A stretch of DNA of 22,188 nt. Origin: a virus. Where the stretch lies: the IMG/VR virus record IMGVR_UViG_3300040807_001282, positions 1 through 22,188 of that record. One strand, given 5' to 3'. Numbering within the stretch: position 1 is the stretch's first letter; each line of letters begins with the position of its first letter. Below, piece by piece: positions 1 through 6,682 of this stretch. A program made the position numbers and the translations under genes. The notes below the pieces were generated by a model that worked only from the letters and a program-made list of their open reading frames with translations, had not been told where the DNA came from and did no database searches.

Positions 1-953
1 ATGGAGCTAAAGTTTATTTTGACCCAGTGGCTACAGCTAACTGGGTCAATCAGCTCGATAAAGGTGATAACAGAGTTCACTTTGAATATCATGGTGGTGA
101 GCCTATGCTTGCTCCTACTAAAGACCTATTTGATTTTTTCTTTAGAACATTTGATGTTTGGGAAAATAGAGCAACATATGGTATTACAACAAATCTCACT
201 TACAAATTAACAGAAGACAGATTAGACTTTTTTGATCATGTTATGGATGATGGTCGAATTGGTACTTCTTGGGATCCTACAATTCGCTTCGCAAATGAAA
301 AACAACGAAAGCTTTGGGAAGATAACGTTAAAGAATTAGTAAGTAAAGGTTTCCATTTAAAAGCTTTTATATCATTATCTAAAGACGTTGTCAATATGTC
401 ACCAAGGTTTATTACAGATTATATGATGAATCTTGGTATTAAAGAACTTTCTTGGGAACGTATTACTGGAAATGGTAATGCTTTATTATATGGTGATAAG
501 TTATATCCAACAAATAAAGAGTTGCAAGACTTCTTTATGAGATGTCATACAGAATGTGCAGATTTAAGAGGAGAATTTGAAGATGTCTTCATGGAAACAG
601 TCTATAACAAATTTGAAAAAGGACTCTTACACCAAGGAACGTTTTGCAGAGACTGTGAACAAAAATTATTTACGATTAATGCGACTGGTACTATTGCTGG
701 CTGCCCTAACGCTGCTCCTACCGATTATTATGGCCATATTAATCAATCAGTAGATGAAGTAATAAATACACCTAAGAGGGGAGAAGTTATAGCAAAAGAA
801 CTCTTCTTAAGAGATCCTCGCTGTTATACTTGCCCAGTCTTTGGATATTGCGGATCTGATTGCCACCAACTTGAATGGCAAGACGATGTTTGTCCAGCCC
901 CTAAAACTTTGATGATGGAATTATTGAATGGAATTAATCATAAAGCCCACTGA
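1..953 (+). CDS. Radical SAM/SPASM protein 1 (5' partial)
   Basis: Probable radical S-adenosylmethionine enzyme with a C-terminal SPASM domain, which in this family binds two auxiliary [4Fe-4S] clusters. The frame is open from base 3, so the true start and the CxxxCxxC cluster motif should lie left of the window. A GTG at 27 would drop conserved sequence and is unlikely to be the start. What is visible is the radical SAM GGEP motif (HGGEPML, near base 100) and, between about 650 and 890, a textbook SPASM pattern: C-X10-G-X4-C, then C-X2-C-X5-C-X3-C, then a last Cys. SPASM enzymes commonly modify peptides or proteins, for example in RiPP maturation or sulfatase activation, but the substrate here is unknown. 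The next gene starts 26 bases inside this one, which suggests translational coupling. Confidence 0.85.
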   Translation, partial: GAKVYFDPVATANWVNQLDKGDNRVHFEYHGGEPMLAPTKDLFDFFFRTFDVWENRATYGITTNLTYKLTEDRLDFFDHVMDDGRIGTSWDPTIRFANEKQRKLWEDNVKELVSKGFHLKAFISLSKDVVNMSPRFITDYMMNLGIKELSWERITGNGNALLYGDKLYPTNKELQDFFMRCHTECADLRGEFEDVFMETVYNKFEKGLLHQGTFCRDCEQKLFTINATGTIAGCPNAAPTDYYGHINQSVDEVINTPKRGEVIAKELFLRDPRCYTCPVFGYCGSDCHQLEWQDDVCPAPKTLMMELLNGINHKAH

Positions 954-1980
954 GGCATGTAACTTTAAATGTACTTTCTGTTCATCAACTAACATTGATC
1001 CAAAGAAAGCAAAGTTACTTGATCACGATTATATTTTTAAATTTCTAAAACGTTATCCTGAAACTAACACCATTATTGTAAATGGTGGAGATCCACTTAT
1101 GGTGGAACCTGATTACTATTGGAAAATTATTGATCATCTTGATGAACATAATTATCGTGCTAATATTAGTTTTACTACTAATCTTTGGCCTTTTGTAATT
1201 AAACCACAAAAATGGATTGATTTATTTCGTCATGAACGTATGGGAATTTGTACAAGTTTCCAATACGGTAAAGGTAGATTAAAAGGTGATTTTACTATTT
1301 TTACTGAAAAGGATTTTTGGAGAGCATCTGATATGATGCTTGATCTCGTTGGTTATAGACCAGACTTTATTGCTGTAATGACAGATGAAGACGCACCAGA
1401 TGCTATTCGTAATGTGGAACTTGCAAAAGAAATGAATGTCGAATGTAAGTTAAATTATGCTATGGCTTCTGGAGTACAAGGATCCACATATCGTTTAAGT
1501 AAGATCTATGAAACATATATAGAAATATACGATAGAGGTCTTTGGAAATGGGAATACAATACAAAACAAATGATGAAAAGGCTGCATGGTAATGCGACGT
1601 CTTGCCCGCAAAATAGAAGGTGTGATGAACATATCCGCGCTTTTAATCCTGGAGGTGATTATTATTCTTGCGGCTCTTTCGGTGATGATGGCGATTATCC
1701 TATCGATTTTGAATATGAATTAAATGGTGGTAAAGCAACACCTTTGCAAGATGATTTTAATATTCAAACAATGAAAAACGCTTGTTGGACTTGCCCAATG
1801 TTTGAAATTTGTAATGGTTGCAAAAAGACTGTACGTGATATGAAACGTGAAGGTATTACTGAAGCTCATTGTAAACATATGAAAACTTTAGCACCTCGCA
1901 TTCTTGAAATTAACGGGTTAGATCCTAATAGTGTAACCCCATATGTGAATGAGGAAGAAGATGTTCTCTGTATCAATTAA
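928..1980 (+). CDS. Radical SAM/SPASM protein 2
   Basis: 350-residue radical SAM enzyme. The CX3CX2C motif that binds the catalytic [4Fe-4S] cluster is at Cys11, Cys15 and Cys18, only ten residues from the start, so the ATG at 928 is well supported even though it lies inside the upstream gene and has only a weak GGA upstream. The GGDP version of the GGEP motif is at 53-56. The C-terminal third has SPASM-type cysteines: C-X10-G-X4-C, then C-X2-C-X5-C-X2-C and a final Cys in TEAHC. One spacing is C-X2-C where the usual SPASM pattern has C-X3-C. It is flanked by two other radical SAM genes and overlaps both. The reaction and substrate cannot be read from sequence. Peptide or protein modification is the best guess from the family. 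Confidence 0.88.
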   Translation: MELIIKPTEACNFKCTFCSSTNIDPKKAKLLDHDYIFKFLKRYPETNTIIVNGGDPLMVEPDYYWKIIDHLDEHNYRANISFTTNLWPFVIKPQKWIDLFRHERMGICTSFQYGKGRLKGDFTIFTEKDFWRASDMMLDLVGYRPDFIAVMTDEDAPDAIRNVELAKEMNVECKLNYAMASGVQGSTYRLSKIYETYIEIYDRGLWKWEYNTKQMMKRLHGNATSCPQNRRCDEHIRAFNPGGDYYSCGSFGDDGDYPIDFEYELNGGKATPLQDDFNIQTMKNACWTCPMFEICNGCKKTVRDMKREGITEAHCKHMKTLAPRILEINGLDPNSVTPYVNEEEDVLCIN

Positions 1981-2884
1981 TCCCACCTACTTTTGTAATT
2001 TTAATTGCGATTTTTGTTATTTAAGCAAAGAGCAATTACGTGATAGACAAACAGCTTCTATCGAAACGATTATGAAACGATTAAATGAAATAAATGAAAC
2101 AATTACACATATAGATCTATACGGTGGAGAGGTTGGATTATTACAAGACGATTATCTAAATGAATTAATTGATAGTATTAAAGCAGAATATAATCCAACA
2201 ATTTCTATTATTACAAATCTTTCTGCAATCCGTGAAGTATTTTTAAGACCAGATATTGATTTATCTGTGTCATATGATTTTGATGCACGAGAAAAAGAAA
2301 TGACTGTATTTACTAATATGTTAAAGCTGAACAGGCCGTTTTCAGTATTAACATTAGCATCAGAAAAAGTTATTAATAATGATGTAGATTATATGATTAA
2401 TATGTTTAATTCTTTGACTAATTTAATTGCTGTAGAGATTAAACCATTTAGTTCTACTACACACCGTACACAATATGTTACTGATTTGCAATATGAAGAG
2501 TTTATTAAAGAGTGGATTGATAGTCCAATTCCAAAAAATTGGTTGTTTATTAATCAAGATAAAATTGAGGAGTGCCTAGATGGAAATTATAATGCTTTTA
2601 GCGATAATCATGTTTATATTACTCCTAGCGGTAATTTTGCTGTACTGGATTTTGATTTATTGGGAAATGAAAGTTTTACAGAGCTCGATACTTTCGATGC
2701 ATATCTATCTTGGGCAAATAGAGAAAAGCAGTCAGGAGTCAGTGACATCTGCAAACAATGTAAATACTTCGGCGGATGCTTAACGGAGCATTATAAGTAT
2801 GTCGCGTTTGATCCAAAAATAAATGGTTGTAACGGTTATTTTAATCTACTAGAATGGTACAATGAAGAGCCAGTACGAGTATAG
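1961..2884 (+). CDS. Radical SAM protein 3 with degenerate SPASM region
   Basis: 307-residue radical SAM protein. Start chosen at the ATG at 1961 because AGGA lies five bases upstream; an in-frame ATG at 1949 has no such site and would add four residues. The cluster motif is Cys12, Cys16, Cys19 (CNFNCDFC) and a GGE motif follows in YGGEVG. The C-terminal part keeps C-X2-C-X5-C (CKQC then Cys in the GGC triplet) and a later Cys. The first SPASM pair is missing: the segment aligned by eye to C-X10-G-X4-C reads VYITPSGNFAVLD, and the fourth cysteine of the second set is replaced by His. It may therefore hold one auxiliary cluster, or none in the normal form. It overlaps its neighbours by 20 and 23 bases. 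Substrate unknown. Confidence 0.83.
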   Translation: MFSVSINPTYFCNFNCDFCYLSKEQLRDRQTASIETIMKRLNEINETITHIDLYGGEVGLLQDDYLNELIDSIKAEYNPTISIITNLSAIREVFLRPDIDLSVSYDFDAREKEMTVFTNMLKLNRPFSVLTLASEKVINNDVDYMINMFNSLTNLIAVEIKPFSSTTHRTQYVTDLQYEEFIKEWIDSPIPKNWLFINQDKIEECLDGNYNAFSDNHVYITPSGNFAVLDFDLLGNESFTELDTFDAYLSWANREKQSGVSDICKQCKYFGGCLTEHYKYVAFDPKINGCNGYFNLLEWYNEEPVRV

Positions 2885-3608
2885 AGTTCAATATGAACAG
2901 CAATATAGTAGAAATCTTGAGCCAGAATTAAGAACTGCTGAAGATGGTCACAGATATGCTATGTTTGTAAAAGGAAATACTTTTAATGTTGGTGGAAGAA
3001 CATATATATTCAAAGATCATTTAGGACAATATGTTAGTACTTTTGTAAGTCAATATTCTGATATTATAGATAATAATTTAGAGCCGGGCGTTAAAGATGC
3101 TGTACTTGCCTTACACGAAAAAGGTTATTTAACTTATACATCTTGCCAAGGACATGATGATTCTAAACACAGATATATTGGTGTAGTATTCAATACTAAT
3201 GAGCAAAAAAGAAAATTTATCAGAGAAGTAAACAAACTCAAGTGTGATATATATTGGTATGACCACGCAATAAATACGGTTGAAAGACCACAAACAAGCA
3301 TACCTTGGTGGTCAGACGCTATAAAATTGCATATTGTTTATAATGATAATTCTTTTGCTAATTCGGCAGTTGTTGACAGAAGAGATAAACCATACACAGA
3401 TGAAGAATTAACTAAATTTTGGAATATTCAAATGTGTAGAAACTACAATTATTACGAATCAATAATTTTGTGTTTTGGTTATCCTATGGTTGAAAAAAAC
3501 TTGTGGGAAAAAATTAAAAAGATATTTTTCTATAATCATTATAAAGTAACTAGTGCATATTTTAATTTTTTAAATAAAGTCAATCAATTACCGGAGTATG
3601 AGAATTAA
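2862..3608 (+). CDS. Unrecognised protein with SCQGH motif
   Basis: 248-residue protein that I cannot assign to a characterised family. It starts at an ATG inside the end of the third radical SAM gene (23-base overlap) with no clear Shine-Dalgarno sequence, which fits coupled translation. The most conserved-looking part is the middle: a helix-like segment GVKDAVLALHEKGYLTYT followed by SCQGHDD, then YIGVVF and a lysine-rich helix. Similar Ser-Cys-x-Gly-His segments occur in uncharacterised phage proteins as far as I recall. The Cys/His pair could bind a metal or be catalytic, but this is speculation. No signal peptide or membrane segment is seen. The aromatic C-terminal third has no recognisable domain. 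Its place between radical SAM and oxygenase genes suggests a role in the same process. Confidence 0.7.
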   Translation: MKSQYEYRVQYEQQYSRNLEPELRTAEDGHRYAMFVKGNTFNVGGRTYIFKDHLGQYVSTFVSQYSDIIDNNLEPGVKDAVLALHEKGYLTYTSCQGHDDSKHRYIGVVFNTNEQKRKFIREVNKLKCDIYWYDHAINTVERPQTSIPWWSDAIKLHIVYNDNSFANSAVVDRRDKPYTDEELTKFWNIQMCRNYNYYESIILCFGYPMVEKNLWEKIKKIFFYNHYKVTSAYFNFLNKVNQLPEYEN

Positions 3609-3609
3609 A

Positions 3610-4020
3610 ATGAAAGAATGGAAAGTTAGACAGCAGTATTTCGATATGATGAATCCAGATGCAGACTGGAAAGATGATTTAAACAAAGTAGATATCGTAG
3701 AAGTTGATGCTATGGATATTATTCCCGAAGCAATTCGACATTTTGAAGAGCATGTACCAGAATGGGTTTATCCATCTAAGTCTTATGTGGTAGCAATTTG
3801 TTATGCACATTGGATATCTCAAGATTTCGACGAAGATTTTTACGAAACATTAGCAGATCCAGAATTACTTCCCCACGATCCATATTTTGTTCCATATGAA
3901 GATGATAAACAAACATACGATGAAATTATTGAGGCAGTAACTCCAATTGATATGATTGGTATGGTACCAGATATTTACGAATATTATAGAGAAGAAATTC
4001 TGGAGTCTTTGATTGAATGA
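3610..4020 (+). CDS. Small acidic hypothetical protein
   Basis: 136-residue protein, rich in Asp and Glu along its whole length, with no recognised domain, signal peptide or membrane segment. The start at 3610 gives a TAA-A-ATG junction with the upstream gene, the same one-base spacing found at two later junctions in this run. An in-frame ATG at 3598 is possible, but the GGAG at 3593-3596 would be only one base away from it. The middle reads as a mixture of aromatic and acidic segments (SYVVAICYAHW, then repeated Asp/Glu/Tyr). The stop overlaps the next start as ATGA, so translation is probably coupled to the first oxygenase gene. Possible roles are a partner or substrate of the neighbouring enzymes; nothing in the sequence decides this. 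Confidence 0.65.
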   Translation: MKEWKVRQQYFDMMNPDADWKDDLNKVDIVEVDAMDIIPEAIRHFEEHVPEWVYPSKSYVVAICYAHWISQDFDEDFYETLADPELLPHDPYFVPYEDDKQTYDEIIEAVTPIDMIGMVPDIYEYYREEILESLIE

Positions 4021-4529
4021 ATTATGAAAAATTACAAATAGACGGTTATGACCATTTTAACGACCCACGCGTTTTTACTTATTTAGAATGGTTTTATAAA
4101 ACTCCTTTTATGATTACTTATCAAGGAGTAAAATATCCGATTACTTATTGGCCTATAGGTGTATGGCTTTTAAGAATGACGCAGAAAAAAATAGACGAAT
4201 TAATATTATCAGATGAGCTTTGCACATTTGGTAATGTGGATGCTTGGAGAGGTATAGATAATAAAACTGATGTGTGGCATACAGATCACATTGAAGGATC
4301 TAATCTTGCATTTCTCATGTATCTTACAGATATGGATGAATCTACTGGTGGTGGTATCCAAATTAAAAGAGCAAATTCATCCAATTATGCTACAATATAT
4401 CCTAAGAAATATGATATTGTTGTTTTGAATCAAAACGGCGATCAATTTAGACATAAAGTTATAAACTTAAAACAACCAATAAATAGAGATGTAGCAAATA
4501 TAGAATTTAATATTATGGAAAGGCTATAA
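4017..4529 (+). CDS. 2-oxoglutarate/Fe(II) oxygenase-like protein 1
   Basis: 170-residue protein of the double-stranded beta-helix oxygenase type related to prolyl 4-hydroxylases. The family couples oxidation of a substrate to decarboxylation of 2-oxoglutarate using an Fe(II) centre. The expected residues can be picked out: His88-x-Asp90 (WHTDH) as the first two iron ligands, His146 (FRHKV) as the third, and Arg157 as a plausible 2-oxoglutarate carboxylate ligand. Between them lie the typical YLTD...TGGG turn (102-113) and the strand before His146 (YDIVVLN). It is short for the family, so substrate-binding additions are minimal. It shares ATGA with the gene before and is followed by TAA-C-ATG of a second oxygenase. 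Substrate unknown; protein residue or small molecule hydroxylation are both possible. Confidence 0.78.
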   Translation: MNYEKLQIDGYDHFNDPRVFTYLEWFYKTPFMITYQGVKYPITYWPIGVWLLRMTQKKIDELILSDELCTFGNVDAWRGIDNKTDVWHTDHIEGSNLAFLMYLTDMDESTGGGIQIKRANSSNYATIYPKKYDIVVLNQNGDQFRHKVINLKQPINRDVANIEFNIMERL

Positions 4530-4530
4530 C

Positions 4531-5244
4531 ATGGATAATACAAATATTATAAAAATCCATCCTACACATATTCTAGTTAAAGAAATTCCATTTACAGACG
4601 AAGAAATGGATGAGCTGCGAGTTTGTGCAAAAGCAACGTGGACAGGCTATTACGAGCAAGGATTAGATAGTCATGACTATCAATGTAATTCCGATCCTTT
4701 TCCTCTTTTTACAAAAGAAAATTTAAATATTTTTCCAATTTTAGGTAAATTAAAAAATGAATTTGAAAAAGGCTTTTATGAATTGGCCATTTCTCACGAG
4801 GGAAATACATTAACAAGAGAACAAATTTCACACATGGTTGCTCAACAGCATGGGCAAATGCCAATTATGCAACAAGGTGATCTAATTGCGTTACATACAC
4901 ATCCTGGATCATTAGCTTATGGTATTTTTTATTTAGATGACGTTGATAATGAAAAAGATGGTGGTATACTTCAATTGTGGGATCCTTCATTCCATGTGAA
5001 TGCTGGCATGAGAAATCCACAAATTTATGAAGTGGATACTGTAGCTAGGAGATTAGTAATTGTGCCAACATACATTTGGCATAATGTTACACAATATTAT
5101 GGAAAATCTGAAAGAATTTCTGTTATTTGTAATTTGTCAATTCATCCAGATTTTGAAAGAGTTTTAACATATAGTGGTGTACAGGAAAACGGTGCATTTA
5201 CTGACAAAACAAAAGGTTCTGGATTTGATCCAGCGGCGGTGTAA
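4531..5244 (+). CDS. 2-oxoglutarate/Fe(II) oxygenase-like protein 2 (HxH type)
   Basis: 237-residue oxygenase-like protein with the layout of the phage/bacterial group known as 2OG-FeII_Oxy_5 (TIGR02466-like). The core reads His122-Thr-His124-Pro, a GIFYLDD strand, a GG...WDPS segment, VPTYIWH with His184 as distal ligand, and Arg195 in SERIS as likely co-substrate ligand. The first motif is HxH where the standard oxygenase triad has HxD; to my knowledge HxH is usual in this group and is not by itself a sign of inactivation. The start has AAAGG seven bases upstream and follows the previous stop by one base. A roughly 100-residue N-terminal part precedes the core and has no recognised motif. 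Substrate unknown. Confidence 0.78.
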   Translation: MDNTNIIKIHPTHILVKEIPFTDEEMDELRVCAKATWTGYYEQGLDSHDYQCNSDPFPLFTKENLNIFPILGKLKNEFEKGFYELAISHEGNTLTREQISHMVAQQHGQMPIMQQGDLIALHTHPGSLAYGIFYLDDVDNEKDGGILQLWDPSFHVNAGMRNPQIYEVDTVARRLVIVPTYIWHNVTQYYGKSERISVICNLSIHPDFERVLTYSGVQENGAFTDKTKGSGFDPAAV

Positions 5245-5245
5245 T

Positions 5246-5806
5246 ATGGAATATAAAGATTTATGGCCTACGACAGTAGGGTTTGGAAAATTTGATTCTG
5301 TGGAATTATCTCAGTATATTCTTATGAATTACGATATGAGCAATCCTCCTAGTGATATGCAAGGTAAAAACATTTTTAACGATCATACATCATATATGCA
5401 AAAATTTCAAAATGATGTTTATGGTGCTTTTAATAATTATTTAACACATACTATTGGTAAAAAGATTAGTGATTGGAAATATCATGAAATGAAAGCTTGG
5501 ATTACTGGGCATGATTATGAATATAATATGACTATTCATAATCACTCTGGTGCTCATTTATCTGGTGTATTTTATGTTTTAGCCGAAGATCAAAAATCTG
5601 GTGGCGATATTGTATTTTCTGATCCAAGAAGCAACGCTAATAGAGGTTATGACGAATATTTTGATCCTATGTTTGATAGACTTATTCACAGACCGCAAAC
5701 TGGTGATTATATGATTTTTCCAAGTTTCACGTATCATCATGTAAATCCATATTATTCAAATCTTAGAATTTGTGTTCCGGTTGATCTTTATTTGTACAGA
5801 GGTTAA
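5246..5806 (+). CDS. 2-oxoglutarate/Fe(II) oxygenase-like protein 3 (HxH type)
   Basis: 186-residue protein of the same 2OG-FeII_Oxy_5-like group as its neighbour. The start at 5246 places LWPTTVGFGKF at the N terminus, as this group usually begins, and gives a TAA-T-ATG junction. An upstream in-frame ATG at 5174 would add 24 unlikely residues overlapping the gene before. Visible core: His98-Asn-His100, HLSGVFYVL, SGGDIVFSDPRS, the strand DYMIFPS, His164/His165 and Arg174. The match to the group's consensus is better here than in protein 2. It is the last gene of the left run; a strong late promoter follows its stop. The two HxH proteins are probably distant paralogues and may act on related substrates. 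Confidence 0.83.
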   Translation: MEYKDLWPTTVGFGKFDSVELSQYILMNYDMSNPPSDMQGKNIFNDHTSYMQKFQNDVYGAFNNYLTHTIGKKISDWKYHEMKAWITGHDYEYNMTIHNHSGAHLSGVFYVLAEDQKSGGDIVFSDPRSNANRGYDEYFDPMFDRLIHRPQTGDYMIFPSFTYHHVNPYYSNLRICVPVDLYLYRG

Positions 5807-5810
5807 AACA

Positions 5811-5818
5811 TATAAATA
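5811..5818 (+). promoter_or_regulatory. T4-type late promoter (TATAAATA)
   Basis: Exact match to the T4 late promoter box TATAAATA, the -10-like element read by the gp55 late sigma factor in T4. It lies four bases after a stop codon and about 70 bases before the start of a small protein gene. The 14 bases starting here (TATAAATAGAAACA) are identical to those at 16686, ahead of the tail sheath gene. Confidence 0.75.
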
Positions 5819-5885
5819 GAAACATGAATGGTTTATGTCGACAAATAAAAAAACCAATACAAGTTAACTTAATGGAGAAAATAAA

Positions 5886-6305
5886 ATGGCTCTAACACTT
5901 ACATATTCTGTTACTAATCTTAAAGTAAAAGATCAAGTAAACAGCGAAGGTACAACTCTTTCCAATGCAGTTTGTCAAACATACTGGAAAGTTGTTGGTG
6001 AAGACGAAAACGGCAATCAAGCAGATTGGGCCGGTGCAACTCCTTTTACAGCTGAAAATGTCCCAGCTGCATCATTTATTTCTTTTGATGATCTAGTAGA
6101 AGAAGATGTTCTTGGTTGGATTAAAGCCGTAGTAGACGGTGATCCTACTTATAAAGCTCATATCATTGATCAGCTACAAAGAAAAATCGATCAAGATGCT
6201 GCTCGTGATGCAACAATGCCTTGGGCGCCTGATGTAACACCGCCGGCACCTGAAGTTGGTGAGGCTGATCCAAATGTAGCCGATCCAGTAGACCCAGAAG
6301 CATAA
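5886..6305 (+). CDS. Small phage protein, tandem paralogue A
   Basis: 139-residue protein of a family I associate with uncharacterised small proteins of marine T4-like phages (possibly the DUF7936 type; from memory, not checked). It begins with beta-rich TLTYSVTNLKV, then a conserved-looking NSEG, a WK strand, DENGNQADWAGATPF, a PAASFISF segment and EDVLGWIKAVV. It ends in a long tail rich in Pro, Glu, Asp and Ala. GGAGAAA sits six bases before the ATG, and the gene is the first after the TATAAATA box at 5811, so late expression is likely. The next gene encodes a shorter relative lacking the acidic proline-rich tail. A virion or assembly role is plausible from late expression only. Confidence 0.75.
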   Translation: MALTLTYSVTNLKVKDQVNSEGTTLSNAVCQTYWKVVGEDENGNQADWAGATPFTAENVPAASFISFDDLVEEDVLGWIKAVVDGDPTYKAHIIDQLQRKIDQDAARDATMPWAPDVTPPAPEVGEADPNVADPVDPEA

Positions 6306-6321
6306 GTAGAGGAATTCTATC

Positions 6322-6651
6322 GTGAATTATACCTGGAAAATAATGAACTTAGGTACAATGGATGAATTGAATTCTGAAGGCGAAGTTCTTCCGAATTCGA
6401 TTGTTTCTGTTCGCTGGAAGAAAATTGCTACAGATACAGATGGATCTACTGCAACATATCTAGGTAAAACAACACTAACTGCTGCAAATACACCAGCATC
6501 AGAATTTATTAATTTTAATAGTGTATCTCAAGATACTGTGCTCGAATGGGTTCAAAACTCTTTAGGTCCTGCCGAGATAAATACAATTAATAAAATATTA
6601 GAGAAGAAGATACAAGAAGGCAAAGTTAGAAAACAAACACCTAATTGGTAA
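6322..6651 (+). CDS. Small phage protein, tandem paralogue B
   Basis: 109-residue paralogue of the preceding protein. Shared positions include the N-terminal NL segment, NSEG (residues 13-16), a WK strand, DG followed by an aromatic and G-x-T, the TAAN-PASEFI-F block and VLEWVQ. The start is GTG at 6322, supported by AGAGGA at 6308-6313 with eight bases to the start; no ATG gives the conserved N terminus. It ends with a basic helix (NKILEKKIQEGKVRKQ) where copy A continues into an acidic proline-rich tail, so the two copies differ strongly in C-terminal charge. Only 16 bases separate the genes. Function unknown; duplication with divergence is clear. Confidence 0.75.
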   Translation: MNYTWKIMNLGTMDELNSEGEVLPNSIVSVRWKKIATDTDGSTATYLGKTTLTAANTPASEFINFNSVSQDTVLEWVQNSLGPAEINTINKILEKKIQEGKVRKQTPNW

Positions 6652-6682
6652 CTTTTTATTATTTTTATATTATGGAGAAAAG

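Noticed and set aside
2580-2783. Open frame coding for a very hydrophobic 67-residue peptide that looks like a membrane protein
   Set aside because: It lies wholly inside the third radical SAM gene in another frame, has no convincing ribosome site, and hydrophobic shadows are common in AT-rich DNA.
5824-5895. 22-codon open frame right after the late promoter at 5811
   Set aside because: No ribosome site, no recognisable sequence, and it overlaps the start of the next gene; probably chance.
757-6581. NATAAATA matches inside genes (for example near 757, 3270, 4480 and 6574)
   Set aside because: They lie within coding sequence, not at gene junctions, and are expected by chance at this base composition; not called as promoters.
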